Source: Paenibacillus durus
GTDB taxonomy: Bacteria; Bacillota; Bacilli; Paenibacillales; Paenibacillaceae
Length of the DNA stretch: 64,000 bases
Reading direction: 5' to 3'
NCBI RefSeq assembly: GCF_000756615.1
Contig: NZ_CP009288.1
Coordinates: forward strand, 1,674,001 to 1,738,000
The notes under the pieces are model-generated. The model was not told where the DNA came from and did no database searches. It saw nothing but the letters and a program-made list of their open reading frames with translations. This document shows, in pieces, positions 51,267 through 60,807 of this stretch (position 1 is the first letter of the stretch; each line of letters opens with the position of its first letter). Position numbers and translations under genes: made by a program.

Positions 51267-54200
51267 GTGATCATTATATTTTTTACATTAAGAGATATTA
51301 GAGACCTCTGTGGAGAAACCTTTTATAAACGGGGCATGTCCTATTATAAGGCTGGACGTGTTAATAAACTGACATTTCATGAGAATGAGAATAGTTATAC
51401 GGCCCAGGTCAAGGGGAGCATATCATATAAGGTGCAAATTAATATTGATAGTGAAGGAGATATGGAAGTAGATTGTACCTGTCCCGCCTACGAAGACTAT
51501 GGCTGCTGCAAACATGCGGCGGCGACACTGATTGCGATCAACACGCTTCAGCAAAAGGGTTCAACCGGCGGCAAGCACCAAAATTCAGCGCAATCCGCTC
51601 TTTTTTCTGCTGTCCCGGCCCAAGCTCCAGCGACGGGTTCGAAGCTTGTTCAGGCCAAAACCGTGGCCAAACCTTCTTATCGACAGGCAGAACAGTTCAT
51701 CTCCTTATTCAATGGGACGCCTGTAGATATGGGCAAGGATATTAACATGATATCCTCTGGCCGTGAACAGCTGCAGTTTGAGTTTATAATTAAAGTCCAG
51801 AACACGCCGAGCAGTATAGGTTTGTCCCTTGAAATGAGAATGGGGCTCAAGCGTCTCTACGTCGTTTCCAAAATCAAACAGTTCCTTGAGTGCATGGAGC
51901 AGCGCAAACCCATGTATTTTACAAGCCAGTTCACCTTTGATCAGGAAAAGCAGTGTATAAATGATGCGGATATCGAGTTCCTAAGTGTTCTGGTTCTTAT
52001 GAAGAATACCGAGAAAATCTATAAAAGAACGGGCGTCGGTTATTATAGTTATCCTGGAACACCGGACGGGAGAGCCATGGTTATTTCTCCTCTGGCATGG
52101 GACAAGCTAAAACCGCTTTTTTCCAAAGTAAATGCCGTACTTGAGGGAACTGGACATCCGGGAGCGCGGGTAGAATTACTAAATGAAGCTCCTCCACTCA
52201 GCTTTTCGATCGGCAAAGGCGGAACGGAAGGGTATGCCCTGACGGTCTCCGGCTTGGATAAGCTGCTGCTGCTTCCGGATCATTCCTGCCTTATATCGGA
52301 TGGACGAATCTATAATCAGGACGCAACTAACATAGACCGAATTGCGCAATTACAGCAGAATTTCTCCGCCTCCAAACGGATGGATCTATCTCCTCTGCAA
52401 ATGGAGCCGTTGGTTCAACGAGTCCTGCCCGCCTTGAGGTTAATGGGAACCGTTAAAGTAAAAAAAGAGGTCAAGGAAAGAATAGTCGAACCTGAACTTG
52501 AGCCCAAACTTTTTCTGGACTATGAGAATGGCGAATTAACCGCCCGGGTTGAATTTCATTATGATGCCATCCTGATCAATCCTTTAATTAAAGATCAAGC
52601 CTTCATAGAAAATAACAACATTATTCTGGTAAGAAATTTGCAGCTGGAAGACCATATCATTGACGTTATGGACCAGTCATCTATGCGCAGGAAGGAAGAG
52701 CTGTGGGCTGCCGGAAGCGAGTCCGGAATTTATGAAGCGCTTTATGAACTGATTCCTTTATTGGAGGACAGTACCGCCATATTTTTGACCCAAGCCGTAC
52801 AAAATCTTGTTCAGGAGCGTAAGCCCTATCCCAAAGTCAGCGCCGATTTAAGTGAAGGACTTGACTGGCTCAATATCTCGTTCGAGCTGGAGGGATTGGA
52901 TGAGAAGGAAATCATTCGTGTGATGCAGGCAATCGTTGAGAAAAAGAAATATATCCGGCTTCGCAGTGGCGCTTTTTTATCTCTTGAAGAGGAGTATTTC
53001 AATGATTTTCGCATGGTGGCAGACCATCTGAATATTGGCAAAAAAGACCTTCGGGCAGCGACGATACGATTCCCCTCTGTACATGCGCTTCAGCTCCCGG
53101 AGCGGGAGAAATCATCTAAACATTTAAAATGGGGCAAGTCGCTTCGGCTTTTTCTGGAACAGCTAAAGGAGCCGGAAAATATGGACTTCGAGCTCCCTGT
53201 CCACATGGCGTCCGTTCTCCGCGATTATCAGGTAAGAGGCTTTCAATGGATGAAGACACTATCAAGGTTCCGGTTCGGAGGGATTCTGGCTGATGATATG
53301 GGCCTCGGAAAAACCATTCAGAGTATCGCCTACATCTGCTCCGAGCTTGCCGAGATCTCAGACCAATCCCGGATTTTGATCATCTGTCCAGCCTCGCTGA
53401 CGTATAATTGGGCCAATGAATTTGCGCGGTTTGCTCCAGAGGTCAGAGTTCTTGTAGCGGCCGGGCAAAAGGCGGAGCGAAGCGAATTGCTGGAAGGAAT
53501 GGAAGAGGCCGACGTGGTTATCACCTCTTATCCGCTTTTGCGAAGAGATATTGAACTTTACTCCGGTAAAACATTCCATGCGCTGATCCTGGATGAGGCA
53601 CAGGCGATCAAGAATGCGGCTTCCCAAACGGCTCAGGCTGTAAAGTCCATCACAGCGGCGAGAAAATTTGCTTTAACAGGAACGCCTATTGAGAATTCAC
53701 TGGATGAACTGGGCGCTATTTTCAGTGTGGTCTTCCCGCTCTTGTTCTCCGGCAGAAAAGCTTTTAAAGAACTCCCGGTAGAGCGCATTTCCGCTATCGT
53801 GTCTCCTTTTATTTTGCGGCGGCTGAAAAAAGAGGTACTGGAGGAATTGCCCGACCGTATTGAGACGGTGCAGCGTACCGAACTGCTGGACGAGCAGAAA
53901 AAAATCTATCTCGCCTACTTGTCCAAGCATCGGGAGGAGACGGAACAAGACTTGCAGGCCGAGGGCTTCCAGAAGAGCCGCATGAAAATATTGGCGGGCA
54001 TCACGCGTTTGCGGCAGATTTGTTGTCATCCGGCACTTTTTATCGAGAACTATGAGGGGGGTTCCGGCAAACTTGAACAGCTGCTGGAGACAGTGAAGGA
54101 ATGCCAGGCTTCCGGAAAAAGGATGCTTGTATTTTCTCAATTTTCAAGCATGCTGAAATTGATTCGGCAAAGCTTGGAGGCTGCCGGTATCCTGCCATTT

Positions 54201-54599
54201 TACCTTGATGGCGCAACACCTGCGGGGGAGCGCGTGGAAATGTGCCGGCATTTTAACGAAGGCGAAGGGGATGCCTTTCTAATTTCACTTAAGGCTGGCG
54301 GAACCGGACTTAATCTGACGGGCGCTGATACCGTTATCCTGTATGATTTATGGTGGAACCCTGCGGTGGAGGAACAAGCGATTGGACGTGCGCATCGTAT
54401 GGGACAACGAAGTGTAGTTCAGGTCATACGCATGGTAACGGAAGGCTCAATAGAGGAGAAGATTCTGGAGCTGCAGCAGCGTAAGAAAGATTTAATTGAG
54501 GAAGTCATTGAAGCGGGAGAGAACTCCGTCAGCAGATTGTCCGAACAGGATATCCGTGAAATGCTATACATAAACGGACCGGTACGCTGGGAGTGTTGA
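51267..54599 (+). CDS. SWIM zinc-finger SNF2-family DEAD/DEAH helicase
   Basis: A protein of up to 1110 residues. The SWIM finger CTCPAYEDYGCCKHAAATLI lies near residue 70. The C-terminal half has the SNF2 motor: motif I ADDMGLGKTIQ, motif II ILDEAQAIKN, motif III ALTGTPIENS, motif V LKAGGTGLNLTGAD, motif VI IGRAHRMGQ. The middle is a Firmicute-type SNF2_N/bacterial helicase linker. Role: DNA- or nucleoprotein-remodelling ATPase, cellular function unknown. The start is unclear: GTG 51267 has a distant GAGG; initiation a few codons later after GAGGGTGATC, at ATT/ATA, would give the usual short N-terminus. Confidence 0.9.
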   Translation: MIIIFFTLRDIRDLCGETFYKRGMSYYKAGRVNKLTFHENENSYTAQVKGSISYKVQINIDSEGDMEVDCTCPAYEDYGCCKHAAATLIAINTLQQKGSTGGKHQNSAQSALFSAVPAQAPATGSKLVQAKTVAKPSYRQAEQFISLFNGTPVDMGKDINMISSGREQLQFEFIIKVQNTPSSIGLSLEMRMGLKRLYVVSKIKQFLECMEQRKPMYFTSQFTFDQEKQCINDADIEFLSVLVLMKNTEKIYKRTGVGYYSYPGTPDGRAMVISPLAWDKLKPLFSKVNAVLEGTGHPGARVELLNEAPPLSFSIGKGGTEGYALTVSGLDKLLLLPDHSCLISDGRIYNQDATNIDRIAQLQQNFSASKRMDLSPLQMEPLVQRVLPALRLMGTVKVKKEVKERIVEPELEPKLFLDYENGELTARVEFHYDAILINPLIKDQAFIENNNIILVRNLQLEDHIIDVMDQSSMRRKEELWAAGSESGIYEALYELIPLLEDSTAIFLTQAVQNLVQERKPYPKVSADLSEGLDWLNISFELEGLDEKEIIRVMQAIVEKKKYIRLRSGAFLSLEEEYFNDFRMVADHLNIGKKDLRAATIRFPSVHALQLPEREKSSKHLKWGKSLRLFLEQLKEPENMDFELPVHMASVLRDYQVRGFQWMKTLSRFRFGGILADDMGLGKTIQSIAYICSELAEISDQSRILIICPASLTYNWANEFARFAPEVRVLVAAGQKAERSELLEGMEEADVVITSYPLLRRDIELYSGKTFHALILDEAQAIKNAASQTAQAVKSITAARKFALTGTPIENSLDELGAIFSVVFPLLFSGRKAFKELPVERISAIVSPFILRRLKKEVLEELPDRIETVQRTELLDEQKKIYLAYLSKHREETEQDLQAEGFQKSRMKILAGITRLRQICCHPALFIENYEGGSGKLEQLLETVKECQASGKRMLVFSQFSSMLKLIRQSLEAAGILPFYLDGATPAGERVEMCRHFNEGEGDAFLISLKAGGTGLNLTGADTVILYDLWWNPAVEEQAIGRAHRMGQRSVVQVIRMVTEGSIEEKILELQQRKKDLIEEVIEAGENSVSRLSEQDIREMLYINGPVRWEC

Positions 54600-54731
54600 T
54601 CCCGGATATTTCCAATCTCACCTCAGCCCTTCCGGCCAAGAGGTGCGGGAACAATATTACAAGCCGAATGTGCCATAGGCCTTTTGCGAATACATGTCAA
54701 GGCAAACCAGGCATAGCATGAATTCGGACTG

Positions 54732-54775
54732 GAAGCAGGTCATCACGCATTGTGCGTTAACACCTGCTTCTTTTT
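54732..54775. terminator. Bidirectional terminator, SNF2 / AraC
   Basis: GAAGCAGGT (54732-54740) pairs with ACCTGCTTC (54762-54770), with CGCA/TGCG inside, then TTTTTG. Convergent genes meet here. Confidence 0.82.
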
Positions 54776-54776
54776 G

Positions 54777-55640
54777 TTAATTATCATAAACCATTTTTCT
54801 ATATTGCGATGGAGAATAGTGCTTGTACTCTCTAAATTTACGAATAAAATAGCTGAAGTTTTCAAAACCCACCATCAAGGAAATCTCTAATACTTTTAAC
54901 TCGCTATTTTTTAGCAGTCTCGCTGCTTTTTCACAACGGTATTCATTAATATACGTAACTGGATTTTTCCCTACAGCTATTTGAAAGTATTTTGAGAAAT
55001 AATTTTTATTCATTCCTACAAGCGAAGCTAAGTCCTCAAGAAAAATTTTATCATTGTAATGTTCCTCAATATATAGGATCACTTTTTTGATTTTTTCTTG
55101 TTTGACTTTTGTATGAAGTCGATTTTCCAGGAAGAGTTTTCTTTCATATAAAAGATCGATGACTTGAAGGAGAATCACTTTAATACGCAAGGATGAGAGC
55201 TTGTTTTCCCCCTTTTTTATGTCAATGATATTTCGTAACTTTCCTGATAACTCCTCTTTTGATTCCTTATCTAAATGTATGGCACAAGGAAATTGCAAGG
55301 CTCCCGAGGTAATCGGCTTGATAATAGCTTGCTGGCATATGTCTGGATATTCAAAATTCAATAACTGGGGATGAAAAACAATAGCATGATGAATGGATGG
55401 ACCGCTTGAGGTAACTTGATGCAAGTCTCCAGAATTGATAAAAACAAAATCTCCTTTGGAAACATATATAATTTCTGAATTGATCGTCACCTCCATTTCT
55501 CCCTCTTCAACATAAATAAATTCTAATTCTTCATGCCAGTGATACCCTACATAATAATCGGTTTTACGTACCTTACTGTATATATGCAACGGAAAAGACG
55601 GAGTGCCATGAATAGAATTTTCTTTTAAAGATGATTTCAT
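54777..55640 (-). CDS. AraC-family regulator with cupin sensor
   Basis: A 287-residue regulator. The N-terminal cupin YYVGYHWHEELEFIYVEEGEMEVTI binds a sugar; the C-terminal double helix-turn-helix is FLEDLASLVGMNKNYFSKYFQ and VLEISLMVGFENFSYFIRKFREYKHYSPSQYR. It is divergent from the GH13/PTS operon and probably activates it. ATG 55640 follows AAGGAGAAAATAAGA; the longer frame to 55754 runs into the promoter of the other side. Confidence 0.9.
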   Translation of the reverse strand: MKSSLKENSIHGTPSFPLHIYSKVRKTDYYVGYHWHEELEFIYVEEGEMEVTINSEIIYVSKGDFVFINSGDLHQVTSSGPSIHHAIVFHPQLLNFEYPDICQQAIIKPITSGALQFPCAIHLDKESKEELSGKLRNIIDIKKGENKLSSLRIKVILLQVIDLLYERKLFLENRLHTKVKQEKIKKVILYIEEHYNDKIFLEDLASLVGMNKNYFSKYFQIAVGKNPVTYINEYRCEKAARLLKNSELKVLEISLMVGFENFSYFIRKFREYKHYSPSQYRKMVYDN

Positions 55641-55720
55641 TCTTATTTTCTCCTTAAAAGTGAGAATAGTGTTATAAATTTTGAAAATGTGCAAGAAAGA
55701 ACTGCTAACATTCATTATAC

Positions 55721-55734
55721 TGAAGACGTTTCCA
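55721..55734. promoter_or_regulatory. Possible CcpA (cre) site
   Basis: TGAAGACGTTTCCA matches the catabolite-response consensus with one mismatch and lies between the putative -10 (TATACT, about 55717) and the start codon of the glucosidase. Catabolite repression of this operon is plausible. Confidence 0.55.
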
Positions 55735-55756
55735 ATTGACAAAAAGGAGAGCAAAA

Positions 55757-57394
55757 ATGAAAGAGATTCAAAAAAAATGGTGGCACAAAAGTGTTATTTA
55801 TCAAATATATCCCCGTAGCTTCTACGACAGTAATGGCGATGGAGTTGGCGATTTACAAGGCATCATTCAAAAGTTAGACTATGTAAAATTATTAGGCGCC
55901 GACGTCATTTGGCTAAGTCCCGTTTATGATTCTCCCAACGTAGACAATGGCTACGATATTAGTGATTATTACTCCATCTTATCGGAATTTGGAACCATGG
56001 AAGATATGAATAAATTGTTATTAGAAAGCAGCAAGCGCGGCATTAAAATTATTATGGATCTTGTTGTCAACCATACCTCAGACCAGCATCCGTGGTTTAT
56101 AGAAGCAAAAAAATCAAAAGACAATCCGTACAGAAATTATTATATTTGGCGCGATCCGGTTAACGGCAAAGAACCCAACGAACTGAAATCGAATTTCGGT
56201 GGTTCAGCGTGGCAATTTGATGAAACAACCAACCAATACTATTTGCATTTTTACAGCAAAGAACAGCCCGACTTGGACTGGGAAAACAAAAAAATGCGTA
56301 GCAGCATCTGGGATATGATTAACTTTTGGATTAACAAGGGAATCGGCGGCTTCCGTATGGATGTGATTGATTTGATTGGAAAAGATCCCGATAAACAAAT
56401 AAAAGAAAACGGGCCTAAACTTCATGATTATTTGCAGGAAATGAATCGAAAAACGTTTGGAACCAAAGATTTGTTAACGGTTGGAGAAGCGTGGGGCGCG
56501 ACAACTGAAGACGGGAAACTGTACTCTGACCCCAAACGCAAGGAATTGAGCATGATCTTTCAGTTTGAACATATTCAGCTAGATAAAATTCCGGGCAAAC
56601 AAAGATGGGATTTGAAAAAGCTAGAGCTCAATGAACTAAAGCAAGTGTTAAGCAAGTGGCAATATGCTTTAAACGAAGAGGGTTGGAACAGCTTATTTTG
56701 GAACAATCACGACCTGCCCCGCATTGTATCGAGATGGGGGAATGACCGTGAATATAGGGTGGAGTCTGCCAAAATGTTGGCCACTTTATTACATGGAATG
56801 AAAGGAACCCCCTATATCTACCAGGGAGAAGAAATCGGCATGACAAATGCTGCTTTTGAGTCCATAGAAGATTATATGGATATTGAAACTCAAAATATTT
56901 ATAAAGAACGAAAAGCAGCCGGTTTTAGCGAAGAAGACATCATGGAATCGCTCTATATGAAAGCAAGAGACAATGCCAGAACCCCAATGCAATGGTCGAA
57001 TGCAAAAAATGCAGGATTTTCTTCAGGAAAACCATGGATGAAGCTTAATCCCAATTATCCTTCTGTTAATGTAGAAAGCGCTTTATATGATTCGGATTCT
57101 GTTTTTTATCATTATCAAAAATTAATCAAGATTCGTAAACAAAATTACACACTTATTTATGGGACCTATCGTCTTCTTGATTCGGAACCCAATATTTATG
57201 CTTACGAACGGATACTCGAAAACAAAAAGCTGCTTATTGTATGCAATTTTTACGAACCGGAAGCCACTTTTTCTTACTCTCCCGAAAGTCATTCAGCCGT
57301 AAACATTTTAATCAGCAACTACAGCCACTCGAGCAGCGATTTAAAAAACATCACATTGCGTCCGTATGAAGCCATTATATATGAAATCATCTGA
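55757..57394 (+). CDS. GH13 glucosidase (oligo-1,6-glucosidase/dextran-glucosidase type)
   Basis: A 545-residue cytoplasmic glucosidase: KKWWHKSVIYQIYPRSFYDSNGDGVGDL, DLVVNHTSDQH, GFRMDVID (nucleophile), TVGEAWG (acid), and NNHDLPR. It is the same family as the gene at 40738, but with a more AT-rich sequence. The ending LKNITLRPYEAIIYEII agrees with MalL. With a PTS next to it, the substrate is a phosphorylated or unphosphorylated alpha-glucoside such as isomaltulose, sucrose or an isomalto-oligosaccharide. ATG 55757 after AAAAAGGAGAG. Confidence 0.88.
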   Translation: MKEIQKKWWHKSVIYQIYPRSFYDSNGDGVGDLQGIIQKLDYVKLLGADVIWLSPVYDSPNVDNGYDISDYYSILSEFGTMEDMNKLLLESSKRGIKIIMDLVVNHTSDQHPWFIEAKKSKDNPYRNYYIWRDPVNGKEPNELKSNFGGSAWQFDETTNQYYLHFYSKEQPDLDWENKKMRSSIWDMINFWINKGIGGFRMDVIDLIGKDPDKQIKENGPKLHDYLQEMNRKTFGTKDLLTVGEAWGATTEDGKLYSDPKRKELSMIFQFEHIQLDKIPGKQRWDLKKLELNELKQVLSKWQYALNEEGWNSLFWNNHDLPRIVSRWGNDREYRVESAKMLATLLHGMKGTPYIYQGEEIGMTNAAFESIEDYMDIETQNIYKERKAAGFSEEDIMESLYMKARDNARTPMQWSNAKNAGFSSGKPWMKLNPNYPSVNVESALYDSDSVFYHYQKLIKIRKQNYTLIYGTYRLLDSEPNIYAYERILENKKLLIVCNFYEPEATFSYSPESHSAVNILISNYSHSSSDLKNITLRPYEAIIYEII

Positions 57395-57410
57395 AAGAGG
57401 GATCAGAATA

Positions 57411-58859
57411 ATGACTAACCACAAATTCGAACGAGCTTCACAGCAAATTCTAGCTGCCGTTGGCGGATCTGAGAACATTATCAGTGCTGCGCATTGCGCG
57501 ACCCGCCTTCGGTTGGTGTTAAAAGACGAATCCATTGTCAAGACAGAAGAACTGTCAAATATTGATCTTGTAAAAGGCCACTTCAGCAATGGAGGACAAT
57601 ATCAGGTTATTATCGGTGCTGGTACGGTCAATGAAGTGTACCACGCTTTTGTTGAATTAGCAGGTATTAAAGAATCTAGTAAAGATGAGGTTAAAAAAGA
57701 AGCCGACAATAAAATGAATGTGGTCCAAAGGCTGGTGAAATTGTTGTCCGACGTATTTGTCCCGATTATCCCGGCACTGGTAGCCGCCGGTTTATTGATG
57801 GGTATCAACAACGTTCTGACATCCAGCGGATTATTTTTCAAAGATAGGTCTTTAGTTGATGTGTACCCGAACATAACCGATCTTGCGAACATGATCAATG
57901 TGTTTGCTAATGCAGCGTTTGTGTTCCTGCCGATATTAATAGGATTCTCCGCAACAAAAATGTTCGGAGGAAACCCTTATTTAGGAGCTGTCATGGGAAT
58001 GATCATGGTGCACCCGGATCTTTTAAATGCATATGGATACGGGCAAGCTATTTTGAATAATAAAGTGCCGGTATGGAATGTTTTTGGACTTGAAATTGAA
58101 AAAGTGGGCTATCAAGGAACCGTGTTTCCTGTTTTAGCTGCTTCATTTATCCTGGCGCGAGTCGAGAAAAATTTACGTAAGATTGTTCCGTCTTTTCTTG
58201 ATAACTTATTAACTCCGTTATTAACGGTATTTATCACAAGCTTTCTTACGTTTACTGTAGTTGGCGGTATAATGAGATCTGCCGGGAATCTTTTGGCTGA
58301 TGGAATGGTTTGGCTGTATGATACACTTGGTTTCTTTGGAGGAGCCGTTTTTGGGTTGATTTTATCTCCTTTGACATTAACGGGTATGCACCATAGTCTT
58401 CTTCCGATTGACATTCAGTTAATTGCTGCTGGCGGTTCGTTTTTACTGGCACTTGTTTCATGCAATAATGTTGCCCAGGGAGGCGCGACATTTGCGGCCA
58501 TGCTGCTGACAAAAGACGAAAAAATGAAAAGCATTGCGGTTTCTTCCGGAATTTCCGCCCTGCTTGGCATTACGGAACCCGCGATGTTTGGCGTTAACCT
58601 GAAAATGAAATATCCATTTTATGCCGCTATGATCGGTTCAGCTTTTGGATGTGCCTTTGTAGCATTCAATCACATTTTAAACGCAGCCCCCGGACCTGCT
58701 GGACTGATCGGGTTTGTCAGTATTCAAGCTGGCAGTGTGCTGAACTTTTTAATTGCCGTCTTGATTTCTTTTGTATCGGGATTTGTAATAACGATCATTT
58801 TGTCAAAATCAAAAAAACTGAATACAGAATTAAAGCCGGTGAATAAAATCGCTTCTTAA
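57411..58859 (+). CDS. PTS enzyme IIBC, sucrose/trehalose type
   Basis: A 482-residue membrane transporter. The IIB domain has the phosphorylated cysteine in ISAAHCATRLRLVL near residue 26; the IIC part from residue about 100 has FVPIIPALVAAGLLMGINNVL, GMIMVHPDLLNA and GITEPAMFGVNLKM with about ten membrane segments. There is no IIA domain, so it borrows one (as SacP/TreP do). The ATG at 57411 is 16 bases after the glucosidase stop; a frame-open extension upstream is not needed. Confidence 0.93.
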   Translation: MTNHKFERASQQILAAVGGSENIISAAHCATRLRLVLKDESIVKTEELSNIDLVKGHFSNGGQYQVIIGAGTVNEVYHAFVELAGIKESSKDEVKKEADNKMNVVQRLVKLLSDVFVPIIPALVAAGLLMGINNVLTSSGLFFKDRSLVDVYPNITDLANMINVFANAAFVFLPILIGFSATKMFGGNPYLGAVMGMIMVHPDLLNAYGYGQAILNNKVPVWNVFGLEIEKVGYQGTVFPVLAASFILARVEKNLRKIVPSFLDNLLTPLLTVFITSFLTFTVVGGIMRSAGNLLADGMVWLYDTLGFFGGAVFGLILSPLTLTGMHHSLLPIDIQLIAAGGSFLLALVSCNNVAQGGATFAAMLLTKDEKMKSIAVSSGISALLGITEPAMFGVNLKMKYPFYAAMIGSAFGCAFVAFNHILNAAPGPAGLIGFVSIQAGSVLNFLIAVLISFVSGFVITIILSKSKKLNTELKPVNKIAS

Positions 58860-58897
58860 GCATTGCGATTTTTGCCAGCCAGTTAACCGCATCTTCC

Positions 58898-59782
58898 CTA
58901 TGCTGAAAAAACTGCAACTCGTACGGGAACTCGTCGATGGTGCCGACAATCCGGTTTAAGCTTGATTTGGCGACGACTTTCTCCGCCCCAATGACGGCGC
59001 AGTATTGGATGTCCGAGGCCCGCTTCACCCAGTTTTGGGAAACCAGTCTTCTCGGCTTGAGGGGATTCATAATAAACCATAGCTCTCATGCTCCATTGTT
59101 CATCTTTTAATATGTAAACTTCGGCAGCGAGGGTGTCCAGGGAGACTCGGGTCACCAGCCATACCGCATGACCTGTGTTCCTTGGACACCGCCCCCTGAC
59201 GAGACTTATGGCAATTTGATCACCTCCCGGAAATTGATGCAATTTGCCGCCGTCAGCGAGACCGCCCAGATCAATGGTGGCGAATCCGATTTTATCGTTC
59301 ATACGAGTGACTTCAGCCTTGGCGGCGGCATCGTCGCCGGAGATGAAGATGACGCGGCGTCCGACAATTTGTGGGTCAGAGCTGAGCACAGCGGGAGTCA
59401 GTGTATTGAATCCTTTGACCACCCTTGCGCCGGGAACAAGATCCGATACCACCTCGCTTGATGTTTTTCCTCCAAGATCAGCCACGATGAATTCAGGAGT
59501 AATAATCGGGTTCATCGCATCGATCACGATACGTCCGTTCCATTCGGGCAAATCGGCAACCGCTTCTTTCAGATGCTTCCAAGGCAGGGCAATAAACACA
59601 ATATCGGCGGCTGCGGCTTCCCGAACGGTAACGGCTTTGCTCTTGCCCCCGAGTTTGGCTACCAGCGGAGCAAGCGATTCCGGTCCGCGGCTGTTGCTTA
59701 AGAAAACCTCATAACCTGCTTTAACGACTTGTTTGGCAAAGGCTTGCCCGATTTCACCGGCACCAATAATTCCAATAGACAT
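58898..59782 (-). CDS. NAD(P)-binding (F420-reductase-like) oxidoreductase with abnormal C-terminus
   Basis: A 294-residue frame. Residues 1-195 are a Rossmann-type NADPH-dependent reductase: MSIGIIGAGEIGQAFAKQVVKAGYEV, LSNSRGPESL, ADIVFIALPW, KGFNTLTPAVL, then the usual end KLHQFPGG. The family normally stops near residue 205-220. Here about 95 more residues follow (to 58898) that do not match it. Another frame of the same DNA (58795-59070) reads as a protein-like piece (WVKRASDIQYCAVIGAEKVVAKS, FFQHREDAVNWLAK), which suggests that the gene's 3' end was replaced by a decayed neighbour. It may still fold. Confidence 0.75.
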   Translation of the reverse strand: MSIGIIGAGEIGQAFAKQVVKAGYEVFLSNSRGPESLAPLVAKLGGKSKAVTVREAAAADIVFIALPWKHLKEAVADLPEWNGRIVIDAMNPIITPEFIVADLGGKTSSEVVSDLVPGARVVKGFNTLTPAVLSSDPQIVGRRVIFISGDDAAAKAEVTRMNDKIGFATIDLGGLADGGKLHQFPGGDQIAISLVRGRCPRNTGHAVWLVTRVSLDTLAAEVYILKDEQWSMRAMVYYESPQAEKTGFPKLGEAGLGHPILRRHWGGESRRQIKLKPDCRHHRRVPVRVAVFSA

Positions 59783-59833
59783 ATAAATTCTCCTCTCAAA
59801 TTTGGGTTTTGGTTTTCAAGCTTGGACCAAGAA

Positions 59834-60589
59834 TCAGACTGTGGTTCCGCCGTCTACATTAATGGTTGCGCCGGTTACGAAGGCGGCTCCCGGTGTAGCC
59901 AGATAAGCTACCATGTCGGCGATTTCCGCGCCCGTACCGTAACGGCCGACCGGAATCATGCCGGAGACAACCGGGGCGTAAGGACCGTCGGCCGGATTCA
60001 TATCGGTGTCGGTCGGTCCCGGCTGCACGTTGTTAACGGTAATGCCTTGCGGAGCCAGATCGCGTGCGAGGCCCCGGGTAAGTCCGGCGACAGCCGCCTT
60101 GGACATCACATAGAGGCTGTTGCCCGGAAACGGATTGAAGTCGGCGTTGATGCTGCCGATATTGACGATGCGTCCGCCTTCGCCCATTTGAGGAGCTGCC
60201 GCTTGCACTGCTGCGAACACGGCGCGGACGTTGACGGCAACCATGCGATCGAATTCTTCGATGGCAAATTGATCATAGGGCTTCAAGTTTGCGAGTCCGG
60301 CATTGTTAACCAGAATGTGAATGCCGCCAAAAGCTTTTACCGTTTCGGCAACGGCGCCTTTCACAGCGATGGCGTCTGCGCTGTCGGCGCGAAGGGCCAG
60401 CGCGCGTCCGCCGGACGCTTCAATTTCTTTTACCAATTCTTCCGCTTTTTGCTGCGCGCTGGCGTAGGTGAAAGCTACTGCCGCGCCGTCATTTGCCAGA
60501 CGTTTTACGATGGCTGCTCCAATGCCTCGGGACCCTCCAGTTACCAGTGCCACTTTTCCAGATAAAGAATTTGTTGTTGTTGTCATCAT
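59834..60589 (-). CDS. Short-chain dehydrogenase/reductase (SDR)
   Basis: A 251-residue classical SDR: NADP site VTGGSRGIGAAI, NNAG motif in ILVNNAGLANL, catalytic Ser in IVNIGSINAD, YVMSK with Tyr/Lys, and GPTDTDMNP. It resembles FabG-type reductases but occurs beside TetR and an oxidoreductase, a common stress module. AGGAGGTTTTT precedes the double ATG. A palindromic TetR site (60615-60628) lies 26 bases upstream. Confidence 0.9.
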   Translation of the reverse strand: MMTTTTNSLSGKVALVTGGSRGIGAAIVKRLANDGAAVAFTYASAQQKAEELVKEIEASGGRALALRADSADAIAVKGAVAETVKAFGGIHILVNNAGLANLKPYDQFAIEEFDRMVAVNVRAVFAAVQAAAPQMGEGGRIVNIGSINADFNPFPGNSLYVMSKAAVAGLTRGLARDLAPQGITVNNVQPGPTDTDMNPADGPYAPVVSGMIPVGRYGTGAEIADMVAYLATPGAAFVTGATINVDGGTTV

Positions 60590-60614
60590 AAAAACCTCCT
60601 CAAGTTTTTGTTTT

Positions 60615-60628
60615 GAAACGTTCGGTTC
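60615..60628. promoter_or_regulatory. TetR-type operator 1 (before SDR)
   Basis: GAAACGTTCGGTTC, with outer arms TTTTGAA (60611-60617) and TTCAAAA (60626-60632), lies just before the SDR start. Two more copies of the core (ACGTTCGGT) lie at 61442 and 61641. Confidence 0.75.
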
Positions 60629-60700
60629 AAAACTATGTGCTAACTATAACCTTAGGGAAAATGAATTGTCAAGAGGGAAAATAAAAAAAGTGAGAAAATA

Positions 60701-60775
60701 AAAAAACATTCATCAAGGGAACGTGCATCCCCACCGATTGTTCAATGGGGGTATGTTCCAATGATGAATGTTTTT
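60701..60775 (-). terminator. Terminator of the TetR gene
   Basis: AAAACATTCATCA pairs with TGATGAATGTTTT at the outside, and GGAACGTGCATCCCC with GGGGGTATGTTCC inside. It lies between the TetR stop and the SDR promoter. Confidence 0.8.
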
Positions 60776-60807
60776 AGAGACAAGCAGGGGATAGTGGATA
60801 TGACTGC

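Noticed and set aside
55757..57394. Trehalose-6-phosphate hydrolase TreA
   Set aside because: The PTS neighbour would fit, but the sequence is closer in start and end motifs to oligo-1,6-glucosidase. Left as GH13 glucosidase.
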